Assembly: GCA_946183625.1 (NCBI GenBank) | Contig: CAMHCL010000060.1 | Location: 1-9,063 of the forward strand | DNA from: an uncultured Lachnospiraceae bacterium | Lineage (GTDB): Bacteria; Bacillota; Clostridia; Lachnospirales; Lachnospiraceae | Direction of reading: 5' to 3' | Length of the DNA stretch: 9,063 bases | Shown here: in pieces, positions 1 to 8,447 of the stretch | Layout: every line of letters begins with the position of its first letter | How positions within the stretch are numbered: position 1 is the stretch's first letter | Program-made: the position numbers and the translations under genes | Notes under the pieces: model-generated | The model's input: the letters and a program-made list of their open reading frames with translations, nothing else | Databases searched by the model: none | Told to the model about the DNA's origin: nothing

Positions 1-1
1 T

Positions 2-3000
2 ACGTGCATGAAGAAAGTACAAGCTGAAGAGAACGGGGATATTGGTACTATAACCGTCGATGGGAATACTAAAACATACTCATCACTCGAATCTCTGGCT
101 GGTGATCTGAAGGGGTATGAAAACAAGACTGTTACAATCGATATGCTTTCAGACTGGATCGCTATTGGTGATAAGTCTACGGTAAGTGATAGGGACAGAC
201 GTCTTTACATTCCTAAGAAATGTAAATGTACATTTAACATGCATGGATATCAGTTCAACAGATGCAATTCTGATGACGCTAGCGCTGATTCTGCTGATGG
301 AGAACTGATATATGTTGATAATGAAGCTACCCTGACAATAAATGGTGGTGACGCAAGTGACGAAAAAGGAAGAGTTCATAAGGATATTCGCTACTTTTCT
401 GACACAAAACAAGACACTGCTAGAAACAGTATGGACGTACAAGGTGGCTGTCTGGCAGATGGAAACAGCAATGGTGGTACAGGTGGTATATATATCGATT
501 CCGGTAAAGAAGTAATTCTTAATGATGTAACCATAGTTGGATGTAAGGCATCGACCGGAGGGGTGCTTGTCAGTCATTCCGGCCCAGGTGCAGGTATCAT
601 AATAACAGAACCTAGCACACAGCTTACGCTGAATAACTCCAGGATAACAGGATGTCTGGCGGAGGACGACGGTGGAGCTATTTATGGTTCCGATGTTGAT
701 AATGTTAGTATCGAGCTTCATAATTCCAGCATTGATCATAATTATGCCAACAGTGATGGTGGTGGTATTAATCTGGACGGAGAGAATCTGTCCATAAAGG
801 GTTTTGATGGATCCGTAATTTTGGGTAATAAATGTGAAGAAATAGGCGGAGGCGTTTATTTCTGGAATGACGAGGTCAAACTCACTGCTGATAATTTTGG
901 AGACCTTACCATAGACAGCAATAGAGCAAATCTAGGTGGCGGTGTCTATGTGACTGAAGAGAATAACGAACTGACAAAACTGATCATTACTAACAATAAT
1001 GCTAATAAGGGTGGAGGCGTATACGTCGGAAACGATTATACTACCATAGATAACTGCACAATCACTGGCAATAAGAAATATGGAGTTTATGTAGAGGATC
1101 ACTGTGATGCGGAAATGTACCTTAAAGGTTCCTCAGTGATAAAAGATAATGATGGAGGCAATCTTACTCTTTATGATGGAACAAGCTTTTTTGCATGTGA
1201 TCAAAATGAAAACATGGATATTCATATAGGATATGTGAATAATCCAACGGATTCTGACGGTTATAAGATCACTAAAAATATTACTGTCGATATCAGTAAT
1301 CAGTTTACAGCAGATGATGATAATTTCGTGGTTACCTATCCATATCGAGACACGGATAAGAATGACGGCAGACATCTATACTACATCAAAAAGTCTGACG
1401 AGGGTGGGAAAAGAGGCCGCCATAGGGTGAATCCTGAGATTTCTGAGATATCAACACAGGATATTCATGCATATACTGAACAGATGGATGTATATGCAGG
1501 TGGATATACCAAGGATGAAGGTGGTTCTGGAACCAGATATGAAATGAGACAGGTTTTTGGACATCACTCATCAAATCATGACAGGGATTTTCCTCTGTAT
1601 TATACGGATGGATTCTTCTTCGAAGATCCGGTTATATATAATGATCACTTAGCGACAGCATCCAGTGGTTTGGCAACTGCCGGTGCATATCTGGATGAAT
1701 ATGCATATAATTACAAGCATGCCGGTACACGCCAGTTCCTGGCAGATATAGGCTGTCCTGATCAAATGATATATGTCAATGATAATAATGAAAGCAAACC
1801 GGGAACAGATACTATTGGTGTTACTATCGGAAGCAAGGTGCTTCAGCAGTATGATGGAAGTACTAATAAACTCAAGGATACGGACTCTGTTCTTGTGGTT
1901 GTTACTGTGCGTGGAGCCAATTATGAAAATGAGTGGGCCAGCAATGTAACTCTTGGTGATGGATCTAAGGCAAGTGGAGAGGCTCAGGGCTTCTCTGAAG
2001 CTGCTGATCAGACCATGGAAGCAATCGAGTATTATATAGCCAGATACGACCTGCAGGATGAGATAGAGGCTGGTAAGGTTAAATTCTGGGTATCAGGATT
2101 TTCTCGTGCTGGAGCAACAGCAAATATAACAAGTAAGAGACTGATTGAGAAATACTGTGTCGATACAGGTACAGATTATACTGTATCCACTGGTAATGAA
2201 GTATTTGCTTACCCTGTAGAGCCTCCTAGAGGCGGTACAGATAATGCAGAACTGCTTTCTGGCTCTGACTATTATTCTATACATAATCTCGTTAATACGT
2301 GTGATGTTGTTCCACTTGTGGGTCCTCGTGAAATGGGCTTCAAGAGATATGGTGTTGATCACTATATGCCGGGAACACATATTGGCAAAGTAACTAAAGA
2401 CGAGTATCTGTCACAGATATATACAAGTACATATACTCCTGAAAGAGCTTCAGCTGAATCAGGTGTTACTAAAATTACTACTTATTCAGACAATAGGCCT
2501 TTGGATACCAAGAAGGATATGAATGGTGGAGAGACGACTACTTACAGGGAATATGCCGACAGACGTGATAATATGGTCATGCATCTGGCAACCCTCGATC
2601 ATTCAATGCTGTTCATGGATTATTTCTATCCGTTTGGTACAGGAGCTGATTGGCCTCCTTACAACGAGGAAGGTGATTATGACGGTGCCAAGCTGGAGGA
2701 TTATCTGCCTAATCTGCTTGCGTTCGCTCAGCAGGAGGCATGTGATAACAGAGACAATTACGCAACTCGTCCGGTTGTTATCGGAGATGAAAGCTTTCCA
2801 CCTCTTCAACAATTTGCAAGAGATTACTTCTCTGCAGAAGGAAAAGATCAGGATAAATATACTGCACTTGTTAAAGCTTTTCAAATTGTCTGGGATGATG
2901 GTATATGGAGCAAAGCTGAAGTATTAGCTGTTGTAGGCAATTATTATACACTTCCTGATAATATTAAACTCGGCTTCATTGAAGATTTATGGAATACTGC

Positions 3001-6000
3001 AGACGAAGATCAGGCGTTTAAAGACATGACTGCAGCCGAGAAAGCGGTAATACATAAATATTGGTATACTATCGTTGATACAGCCTTTAATTTTGCTGAT
3101 GGAGACTGGCACTTAGGTGCTGATAACACGGGACAGGGAAGTCCGACATATCCAACAGGTGTTCAATGGGTAAATGGAGATGTTGGTAGTGCATATTCAA
3201 CATGGCTCTTTGACAGAATGGTATACAGCCTGACCATTATGCAGTATGCCGATTCAATTATTGATGTTAATCACGATAGAAAAGTATGTCTCGCATGGGC
3301 TAGAACTTATGACAGCTATTACAGTAAAAATACTGATACTGGAGAGATAAAAGACGATCAGTTTGTTGAGTATTCAGCGCACTGGGTTAAGGATAAGTAT
3401 AACCCGGATAATTATAGTGTGGATAAACCGGGTGCATATGTTAAGTTCGAAAACGCTGATCAGGATGAGACCAACTCTCCTTATAAACAGCTTGTGGAAA
3501 CTACTGATAAGTATGATATCAAATATAATGAACTAAAGGCCAATCAGACGGTATTACTTGAGGTGGGTAAATTCTATGAAAGTGCCAGCCCTGCAAATGT
3601 CACTCAGGGTAAGGACGATGTCCTTGGAGAGGCTATATATTACAAGCTTTATGACATTTCCGACGGAGAAGGAGGTGGCGATGAGCCTGATGAAGAACTC
3701 TATCGAGGTGGAATAGACCTTCCTGTAGGAGAAGATGGAGGCGGTGCATTTAAGATCGTGGCTCATGCTATATCCCTCGGTAAAGCAAGTGAAGATGTTG
3801 TTTATTATATCCATATTGGACATAAAGTTACAGTAGATGACGGATCGGGTAATGATCCTGTTACTGATTACTATTCAAGCGGTGAAACAGTTACAATTTC
3901 TGCTATGCCATCAGATGATAAGTTCTTTGCAAATTGGAAGGTTAAGCTTCTTGATGAGAATGGTGAGGTTGTAGAGTTTGATATTACAGATGCTCTTCTG
4001 GGTGAAAAGAAGGGTGATTCAATTGCAACCTTTACGATGCCAAATGATGGTGACGAGTACGCACCAGGCAAGACATATCCTGATAAATATGGACTCGAGA
4101 TTGAGGCAGAGTGTTTCTTTAGGATTTATAAGATTTATCCACAGTCAGCTGAGGGTGATAATCAGCTCGTGCCGGTTGCAGGAGTTAACAATAGACTTGC
4201 AGCTACATCAGACATGAGCTTTGTAGATGAGGTTGCTCCTTGGACATCACCGAACAATCCATATAGTGTCAGCTGGACATATAGTTACAATGGAGAGGAG
4301 CGCGTAGCTTCAACTGATGAACCAATATATGGTGGATGTGTTTATACGGCGACTATCAATATTCCAAAGGATCAGCCACAGTATATCGTATTCGCTTCTG
4401 AATTAACTGCAGATTATATGCCTGAATTGAAAGATACATATACCAGTATGACTGCCGTCAGAGACGAATCGGATGGAAGTGCAACGGTAACTATCGTATT
4501 TAAAGAGACCGGAGTCGGACCAGAACCACCGATGGCTACAAATCTATTAAAGCTTAGAGGTGTAGATATCACTGATCCTCAGACTCATACAGTGGATCTG
4601 GGCGATTATGGTTATGTATATCAGAATATGACGGTTCTGCTCACAGCAAAGTCATGGACTGGTTATAGATTCGTAGGTTGGGCATTTGATGAAATCTATT
4701 CAGATCCATATGTTGAACTGGCAGATGAGTATCAGGACCCAAGTAGTAAGACCATCAAAGTAAAAATAAAGGATAATATTCCAACTGATCATCAGGACGT
4801 ATGTCTGTACGCAAAGTATAAGCCAATCGTCACAGATATAGCAGCTGTGGTAGAGGCTCCTGTTGGTGGACAGCTAATACAGATGGATCCATCTGATGAA
4901 GCCGGACAAGAAACATTAAAGATTAAATTAGGGGATGACTGGTTTATAGTTCATCCGGATTATATCAATACAGTAGGTGGCAAGGGCCAGATCGACTGGT
5001 CTCCAAATCCAATGATTTCCGCTGACGGACGTAAGGCAGCATATTTGATCAAATATACTGCAGGACTGCATATCGTTCCGAAGGAAGATCACGAGCTTAG
5101 TTATATTGAGGTTAAGAGAGAAGAAACAGATTCATATTTCAGAATCTCTGCTGACTTCTTATATTCTGAAAAGCCGACTGCAACAATGAATGATGATACG
5201 GCGGCCTTTGATGCGAATAAGAATACACTTAGTTATACCTTCCCTATGACCAAGTACAAGCTTGTGAAGGTATTCTGGCCAGAGGATGTTACCGGAGTGC
5301 CTTATGGAACAGAAGGAAATGATATAAAGAAGTATCTGCCAACGATCAAGATACTGCTGGACGATGGTAAAACCATGACTACAGTGGCAGCATGGGGAAC
5401 TCCTGAGAAAGAGTTTGATTCTCTTGATGAGTATTCTTCGCATATATGGGTTGCAGATGGCGTGGTTCAGCTGCCATACGGAGTGGAAAATCCAGATAAT
5501 GTTTCACTTGATGTTATCGGAAAAGTAGTAGTTGATGCTGCTAAATGTGTTGAAAGACCGATACCATCTGTTGATCCGGGTGAATATCTGTATGACCAGA
5601 GGCTTACTCTCAGCTCTGAAACGGAAGGCGCAATTATTTACTGGACTACTGATCCGGATGCGACAGATAACATAAGAGAAGTACAAAGTGATCCTAAGTG
5701 GCATAAATATGAAGGATTCATGATCGGAATCAACAGAGCGGATGCTACTGAGGATGAGATTGGTCCTGATGGCAAGCCTACTGGACGGAAGCTGATCAAA
5801 CTCAGACTGGCTGCATTTAAGGACGGAATGCGTCCAGATGGTGTACGTACATATGTTTATATATTTGTTAATGAAGTACCAGTTCCAGAAGGACGTGATT
5901 ATACCTACGATGGTAAGCCTCATGTAGGCGTTGCAAGCAGCAAATTCTATACACTTGAAGCTATAAGCGAAGGTGTAGAAATTAATTCTGATGGAGAAGC

Positions 6001-6505
6001 TGTAGCAATTGAACCTGGTACATATAAGGTAAGAGCTAAGATAATAGATGGATTCAAGTGGAAGATTGTCGATCCAGAGACTGGAGAGATTACTTACACC
6101 ACAGAGGATCAGATCATTACATTTACTATTACCAAGGAAGATCCGGGTCCGGATCCACCAGGACCAGAACCTGGAAAACAGTGTACTATCACATACGACC
6201 TTAATGGTGGTGTGCTTGATGGCAAGACTGGTACAGTAACAGCAAGCTATGACGAGGGCACAGTTATCAAACTGCCTAGACCTTCTAGAGAAGGTTACAC
6301 CTTCAAATACTGGAAGGGCTCTGAATATCAGGCTGGACAGGAGTACAAGGTTGTAGAGGATCACACCTTTACGGCTCAGTGGCAGAAGGTAGGCCCAAGC
6401 GGCCCTGATACAGGTGATGATTTCAGCTTTAAGCTGTGGATCATACTTATGGCAGTATCGCTTCTGTCGATAGTTGGAATTATAGTGTTAAAGCGTAACC
6501 TGTAA
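2..6505 (+). CDS. Giant cell-surface protein: beta-helix, lipase-like hydrolase, InlB-type repeats, sortase-type anchor (5' partial)
   Basis: The frame is open to the window's left edge. The first Met (position 8) has no visible ribosome binding site and no signal peptide after it, so the true start is probably upstream; the residues just after it (KKVQAEE) could be the end of a signal peptide. Numbering from that Met gives 2165 residues. About 150-410 form a right-handed beta-helix with GGGVYV-type turns. About 530-1130 resemble an alpha/beta hydrolase related to class-3 lipases: the nucleophile elbow is GFSRAGA with Ser699, an NTCDVVP motif carries Asp766, and His785, His791 or the His in NHDRKVCLAW could complete the triad. 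Divergent InlB-like repeats lie at about 1272-1373 and 1527-1606. A chitobiase-C-terminal-like domain spans about 1855-1955, a YDGK...GTYKVRAKI domain about 1965-2044, and a classical InlB B-repeat 2059-2127. A PDTGD motif, a membrane helix and a KR tail end the protein. The role is inferred to be wall-anchored adhesion with possible ester hydrolysis; the substrate is unknown. Confidence 0.9.
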   Translation, partial: TCMKKVQAEENGDIGTITVDGNTKTYSSLESLAGDLKGYENKTVTIDMLSDWIAIGDKSTVSDRDRRLYIPKKCKCTFNMHGYQFNRCNSDDASADSADGELIYVDNEATLTINGGDASDEKGRVHKDIRYFSDTKQDTARNSMDVQGGCLADGNSNGGTGGIYIDSGKEVILNDVTIVGCKASTGGVLVSHSGPGAGIIITEPSTQLTLNNSRITGCLAEDDGGAIYGSDVDNVSIELHNSSIDHNYANSDGGGINLDGENLSIKGFDGSVILGNKCEEIGGGVYFWNDEVKLTADNFGDLTIDSNRANLGGGVYVTEENNELTKLIITNNNANKGGGVYVGNDYTTIDNCTITGNKKYGVYVEDHCDAEMYLKGSSVIKDNDGGNLTLYDGTSFFACDQNENMDIHIGYVNNPTDSDGYKITKNITVDISNQFTADDDNFVVTYPYRDTDKNDGRHLYYIKKSDEGGKRGRHRVNPEISEISTQDIHAYTEQMDVYAGGYTKDEGGSGTRYEMRQVFGHHSSNHDRDFPLYYTDGFFFEDPVIYNDHLATASSGLATAGAYLDEYAYNYKHAGTRQFLADIGCPDQMIYVNDNNESKPGTDTIGVTIGSKVLQQYDGSTNKLKDTDSVLVVVTVRGANYENEWASNVTLGDGSKASGEAQGFSEAADQTMEAIEYYIARYDLQDEIEAGKVKFWVSGFSRAGATANITSKRLIEKYCVDTGTDYTVSTGNEVFAYPVEPPRGGTDNAELLSGSDYYSIHNLVNTCDVVPLVGPREMGFKRYGVDHYMPGTHIGKVTKDEYLSQIYTSTYTPERASAESGVTKITTYSDNRPLDTKKDMNGGETTTYREYADRRDNMVMHLATLDHSMLFMDYFYPFGTGADWPPYNEEGDYDGAKLEDYLPNLLAFAQQEACDNRDNYATRPVVIGDESFPPLQQFARDYFSAEGKDQDKYTALVKAFQIVWDDGIWSKAEVLAVVGNYYTLPDNIKLGFIEDLWNTADEDQAFKDMTAAEKAVIHKYWYTIVDTAFNFADGDWHLGADNTGQGSPTYPTGVQWVNGDVGSAYSTWLFDRMVYSLTIMQYADSIIDVNHDRKVCLAWARTYDSYYSKNTDTGEIKDDQFVEYSAHWVKDKYNPDNYSVDKPGAYVKFENADQDETNSPYKQLVETTDKYDIKYNELKANQTVLLEVGKFYESASPANVTQGKDDVLGEAIYYKLYDISDGEGGGDEPDEELYRGGIDLPVGEDGGGAFKIVAHAISLGKASEDVVYYIHIGHKVTVDDGSGNDPVTDYYSSGETVTISAMPSDDKFFANWKVKLLDENGEVVEFDITDALLGEKKGDSIATFTMPNDGDEYAPGKTYPDKYGLEIEAECFFRIYKIYPQSAEGDNQLVPVAGVNNRLAATSDMSFVDEVAPWTSPNNPYSVSWTYSYNGEERVASTDEPIYGGCVYTATINIPKDQPQYIVFASELTADYMPELKDTYTSMTAVRDESDGSATVTIVFKETGVGPEPPMATNLLKLRGVDITDPQTHTVDLGDYGYVYQNMTVLLTAKSWTGYRFVGWAFDEIYSDPYVELADEYQDPSSKTIKVKIKDNIPTDHQDVCLYAKYKPIVTDIAAVVEAPVGGQLIQMDPSDEAGQETLKIKLGDDWFIVHPDYINTVGGKGQIDWSPNPMISADGRKAAYLIKYTAGLHIVPKEDHELSYIEVKREETDSYFRISADFLYSEKPTATMNDDTAAFDANKNTLSYTFPMTKYKLVKVFWPEDVTGVPYGTEGNDIKKYLPTIKILLDDGKTMTTVAAWGTPEKEFDSLDEYSSHIWVADGVVQLPYGVENPDNVSLDVIGKVVVDAAKCVERPIPSVDPGEYLYDQRLTLSSETEGAIIYWTTDPDATDNIREVQSDPKWHKYEGFMIGINRADATEDEIGPDGKPTGRKLIKLRLAAFKDGMRPDGVRTYVYIFVNEVPVPEGRDYTYDGKPHVGVASSKFYTLEAISEGVEINSDGEAVAIEPGTYKVRAKIIDGFKWKIVDPETGEITYTTEDQIITFTITKEDPGPDPPGPEPGKQCTITYDLNGGVLDGKTGTVTASYDEGTVIKLPRPSREGYTFKYWKGSEYQAGQEYKVVEDHTFTAQWQKVGPSGPDTGDDFSFKLWIILMAVSLLSIVGIIVLKRNL
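671..1093 (+). repeat. Beta-helix turn repeats (GGGVYV type) inside the giant surface protein
   Basis: Six successive turns carry the same motif: GGAIY (residues 222-226), GGGIN (251-255), GGGVYF (280-285), GGGVYV (310-315), GGGVYV (335-340) and YGVYV (358-362). Aligning on the Ile/Val gives spacings of 29, 29, 30, 25 and 22 residues, as expected for coils of a right-handed parallel beta-helix. Asn-rich turns (SNRAN, TNNNAN, TITGN) sit between them. Such solenoids are known from adhesins, Pmp-like proteins and polysaccharide lyases. No lyase catalytic site was recognised, so a structural or binding role is more likely. Confidence 0.75.
1595..3330 (+). other. Lipase-like alpha/beta hydrolase domain within the surface protein (approximate limits)
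   Basis: The segment begins near YYTDGFFFEDP and contains the strand VLVVVTVRG, a helix, then FWVSGFSRAGATAN, a strand followed by a G-x-S-x-G nucleophile elbow with Ser699 (codon 2102-2104). NTCDVVPLVGP follows, matching the Asp-containing D-x-V-P signature of class-3 lipases (Asp766). Candidate histidines are His785 and His791 in GVDHYMPGTH, and a later one before CLAWARTYDSYY. The family assignment comes from motif order. Enzymatic activity and substrate are not shown. Limits are estimates. Confidence 0.6.
6401..6502 (+). other. C-terminal cell-wall sorting signal (LPXTG-like, GPDTGD variant)
   Basis: The last 34 residues have the tripartite layout of a sortase substrate: a PDTGD motif (residues 2133-2137), a hydrophobic segment from about Leu2143 to Leu2161, and a short basic tail KRNL. 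The canonical Leu of LPXTG is replaced by Gly2132. A proline/glycine-rich linker before the InlB repeat (DPGPDPPGPEPG) could cross the cell wall. Without the sortase motif it would still serve as a single-pass membrane anchor. Confidence 0.7.
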
Positions 6506-6520
6506 ATATTTATAACAATT

Positions 6521-6579
6521 AAGCACTGTCAGTGCCCTATAGAAAGGTGCTGGCAGTGCTTTTATATTTGAGTTTTTTT
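6521..6579 (+). terminator. Rho-independent terminator of the surface-protein gene
   Basis: The left arm AAGCACTGTCAGTGCC (6521-6536) pairs with the right arm GGTGCTGGCAGTGCTT (6546-6561) as a 16-bp stem with three G-U wobbles and a 9-nt loop. A short T run follows, with a second T tract at 6573-6579. It lies 16 bases after the stop codon and separates the surface-protein gene from the GH13 gene. Confidence 0.88.
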
Positions 6580-6594
6580 CGGATATGATATACA
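6568..6594 (+). promoter_or_regulatory. Weak candidate promoter for the GH13 gene
   Basis: TTGAGT (6568-6573) and TATACA (6589-6594) are separated by only 15 bases, shorter than the ideal 17. The 63 bases between the end of the terminator stem and the ribosome binding site region must hold the promoter if the gene is transcribed alone. The region is AT-rich, so chance matches are likely. Confidence 0.25.
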
Positions 6595-6616
6595 TTTAAC
6601 ATATAAACTGATATTC

Positions 6617-6625
6617 AAGGAAGGG
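6617..6625 (+). promoter_or_regulatory. Ribosome binding site of the GH13 gene, start ambiguous
   Basis: AAGGAAGGG precedes two in-frame ATGs at 6627 and 6633. The AAGGA part is about 5 bases from the first ATG; the AAGGG part is 7 bases from the second. Either start leaves a complete lipoprotein signal peptide (MNMNKKF or MNKKF), so the choice changes only two residues. Confidence 0.6.
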
Positions 6626-6626
6626 C

Positions 6627-8399
6627 ATGAACATGAATAAGAAATTTATATCAGCTTTATCAATTCTACTGGTTGGAGCGATGTTGCTTAGTTCATGTGG
6701 AAATGTACAAAAGCCGCAGGAGCAGGCAGATAGGGTGGATGATATGAAATGGTGGCAGGAAACTATCGCATATGAAATATATATTCGAAGCTTTAAGGAT
6801 TCAGATGGAGATGGCGTCGGAGATATCAATGGAATCACTTCGGAGCTGGACCATTTGGAAGACCTTGGAGTAGGGGCTATATGGCTGACTCCATGCTATG
6901 CTTCGCCGCATGCGGATAATGGCTACGATGTTGCGGATTATTACGAAATTGATCTGGCTTATGGAACCATGGAGGATATGGAGAGGCTGATCGATGAGGC
7001 GAATAAGAGAGATATACGCGTAGTCATGGATCTGGTATTTAACCATACCTCTGATAAGAATGACTGGTTCCTGGAATCAAAGTCCGGGAAGGACAATGAC
7101 AAGAGTGACTGGTACATATGGCGGGATCCGGCTGAGGATGGCGGACCACCGACAAACTGGCGCAGCATATTTGGAGGCTCGGCGTGGGAGTATGACGAGA
7201 CCAGAGGACAGTATTATCTACATACATTTCTAAAGGAACAGCCTGACCTGAACTGGGAGAATCCTGAGGTTAGACAGGCACTTATTGATGTGGCAAATTT
7301 CTGGGTTGATAAGGGCGTAGGCGGCTTCAGACTGGATGCCATTGCCTACATCAAGAAGCCTGCGGAATTTGTGGATGGCGAGCCGGATGCCGGAGATGGA
7401 ATGGTCGGAATACATACGGTAACGGCTAATACTGATGGGATTCTTGATTTCCTGCATGAGTTTAAATCTGAGGTGCAGGAGGGCACAGATATTTTCACGG
7501 TTGGTGAGGCGAACGGTGTCTCAGCGGCTAACCTGTCCGAGTGGGTTGGTGAAGATGGCGTGTTTGATATGGTATTCGAATTTAACCATATGTGTATAGA
7601 TATAAAAGACGAAAGCAACTGGTGCAATCCTAGAGACTGGACGCTGCCGGAGCTCAAAGCTATGTTTACGGCCAGTCAGAAAACTACGTTGAAAACCAAT
7701 GGCTGGTATCCGATGTTCCTGGAGAATCACGACCAGCCTCGGTCAATCAATCATTTCCTGCCAGCGGATGCAGATAGGAATGATGGCGCCAAAGCCCTTG
7801 CAACGCTGGTGCTCACAATGCGAGGAACCCCATTTATCATGCAGGGCGAGGAGCTGGGATATGTGAATGTTGAGTGGCCATCGATTGATGATTACGATGA
7901 CATTTCAACGAAAAATCATTATGACTTTGCGATAGGAGAGGGATACTCTGAAGAGGAAGCGATGGAGGGAGTTCACCGCTTTGCCCGGGACAGCTCCAGA
8001 ACACCTATGCAGTGGGATGCGACGGAGAATGCAGGCTTCACAACTGGAAAACCTTGGCTCCCGATATACGATGACTATAAAGAATATAACGTTGCCGTAG
8101 AGAGGGAAGATGAAGACTCCATCATGAACTGGTATATCAAGCTTGCTGAAATCAGAAGTGAACATCATGAGTTTATAGATGGTGATTATAAGGAACTGTT
8201 TCCTGATGATGAACAGATATTTGCTTATACCAGAGAGAGTGATAGTGGAAAGAGCGTAGTACTCATTAATCTGTCTACCGAGCAGGCTGAATATGATACG
8301 TCCTGCATTACTGGCAAGGAACTGCTTATCGGTACTAATGGTACCACCGAAGAGGGAAAACTCGAACCACTGGAAGCAGTTATATTTTCAGAGAAATAA
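6627..8399 (+). CDS. GH13 alpha-glucosidase / oligo-1,6-glucosidase-like lipoprotein
   Basis: This gene encodes a predicted retaining alpha-glucoside hydrolase releasing glucose from malto- or isomalto-oligosaccharides outside the membrane. All GH13 signatures are present: DLVFNHTS (135-142); GFRLDAI with nucleophile Asp237; VGEAN with acid/base Glu294; and ENHDQP with Asp369 as transition-state stabiliser. QPDLN (205-209) marks the oligo-1,6-glucosidase subfamily. A calcium-loop-like DSDGDGVGD (58-66) and SRTPMQWD (457-464) also fit that subfamily. The N-terminus has Lys residues, a hydrophobic core and the lipobox LSSC, with Cys24 as the lipidation site. A short linker leads into the catalytic domain near MKWWQETIAYEIYIRSF. 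The 590 residues match a normal family enzyme of about 555 plus the leader. Terminators on both sides suggest a monocistronic gene. Bond preference is uncertain: Ala238 after the nucleophile is neither the Val of isomaltases nor the Thr of maltases. Confidence 0.93.
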   Translation: MNMNKKFISALSILLVGAMLLSSCGNVQKPQEQADRVDDMKWWQETIAYEIYIRSFKDSDGDGVGDINGITSELDHLEDLGVGAIWLTPCYASPHADNGYDVADYYEIDLAYGTMEDMERLIDEANKRDIRVVMDLVFNHTSDKNDWFLESKSGKDNDKSDWYIWRDPAEDGGPPTNWRSIFGGSAWEYDETRGQYYLHTFLKEQPDLNWENPEVRQALIDVANFWVDKGVGGFRLDAIAYIKKPAEFVDGEPDAGDGMVGIHTVTANTDGILDFLHEFKSEVQEGTDIFTVGEANGVSAANLSEWVGEDGVFDMVFEFNHMCIDIKDESNWCNPRDWTLPELKAMFTASQKTTLKTNGWYPMFLENHDQPRSINHFLPADADRNDGAKALATLVLTMRGTPFIMQGEELGYVNVEWPSIDDYDDISTKNHYDFAIGEGYSEEEAMEGVHRFARDSSRTPMQWDATENAGFTTGKPWLPIYDDYKEYNVAVEREDEDSIMNWYIKLAEIRSEHHEFIDGDYKELFPDDEQIFAYTRESDSGKSVVLINLSTEQAEYDTSCITGKELLIGTNGTTEEGKLEPLEAVIFSEK

Positions 8400-8441
8400 A
8401 AAAGAACCCGTAGCTACAATTTGTAGCTACGGGAATTTTTT
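8400..8441. terminator. Bidirectional terminator between the convergent GH13 and Nif11-peptide genes
   Basis: CCCGTAGCTACAA (8407-8419) and TTGTAGCTACGGG (8421-8433) are perfect inverted repeats around a single T; in RNA the loop probably opens to about five bases. A T run (8436-8441) follows on the + strand, and an A run (8398-8403, overlapping the GH13 stop codon) gives a U tract on the - strand. It lies just after the GH13 stop codon and 14 bases beyond the Nif11-peptide stop codon, so it can end both transcripts. Confidence 0.9.
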
Positions 8442-8447
8442 CAGCTA

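Noticed and set aside
8..10. ATG at position 8 as the true start of the surface protein
   Set aside because: The frame is open to the left edge, only seven bases precede it, and no signal peptide follows although the protein is clearly exported; the gene is more likely truncated by the window.
2523..2927. 134-codon frame on the + strand in an alternative frame
   Set aside because: It overlaps the hydrolase domain of the large protein entirely and has no domain of its own and no independent context.
5504..6364. Long antisense reading frame of 286 codons inside the surface-protein gene
   Set aside because: It lies opposite a clear domain-bearing coding region, its translation is low-complexity and rich in Ile/Ser/Cys/Tyr without recognisable motifs, and it is a codon-bias shadow.
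6506..6626. Possible small RNA or riboswitch between the surface-protein and GH13 genes
   Set aside because: The only strong structure is the hairpin plus T tract that fits a terminator directly after a stop codon; the remaining bases are too few for a riboswitch.
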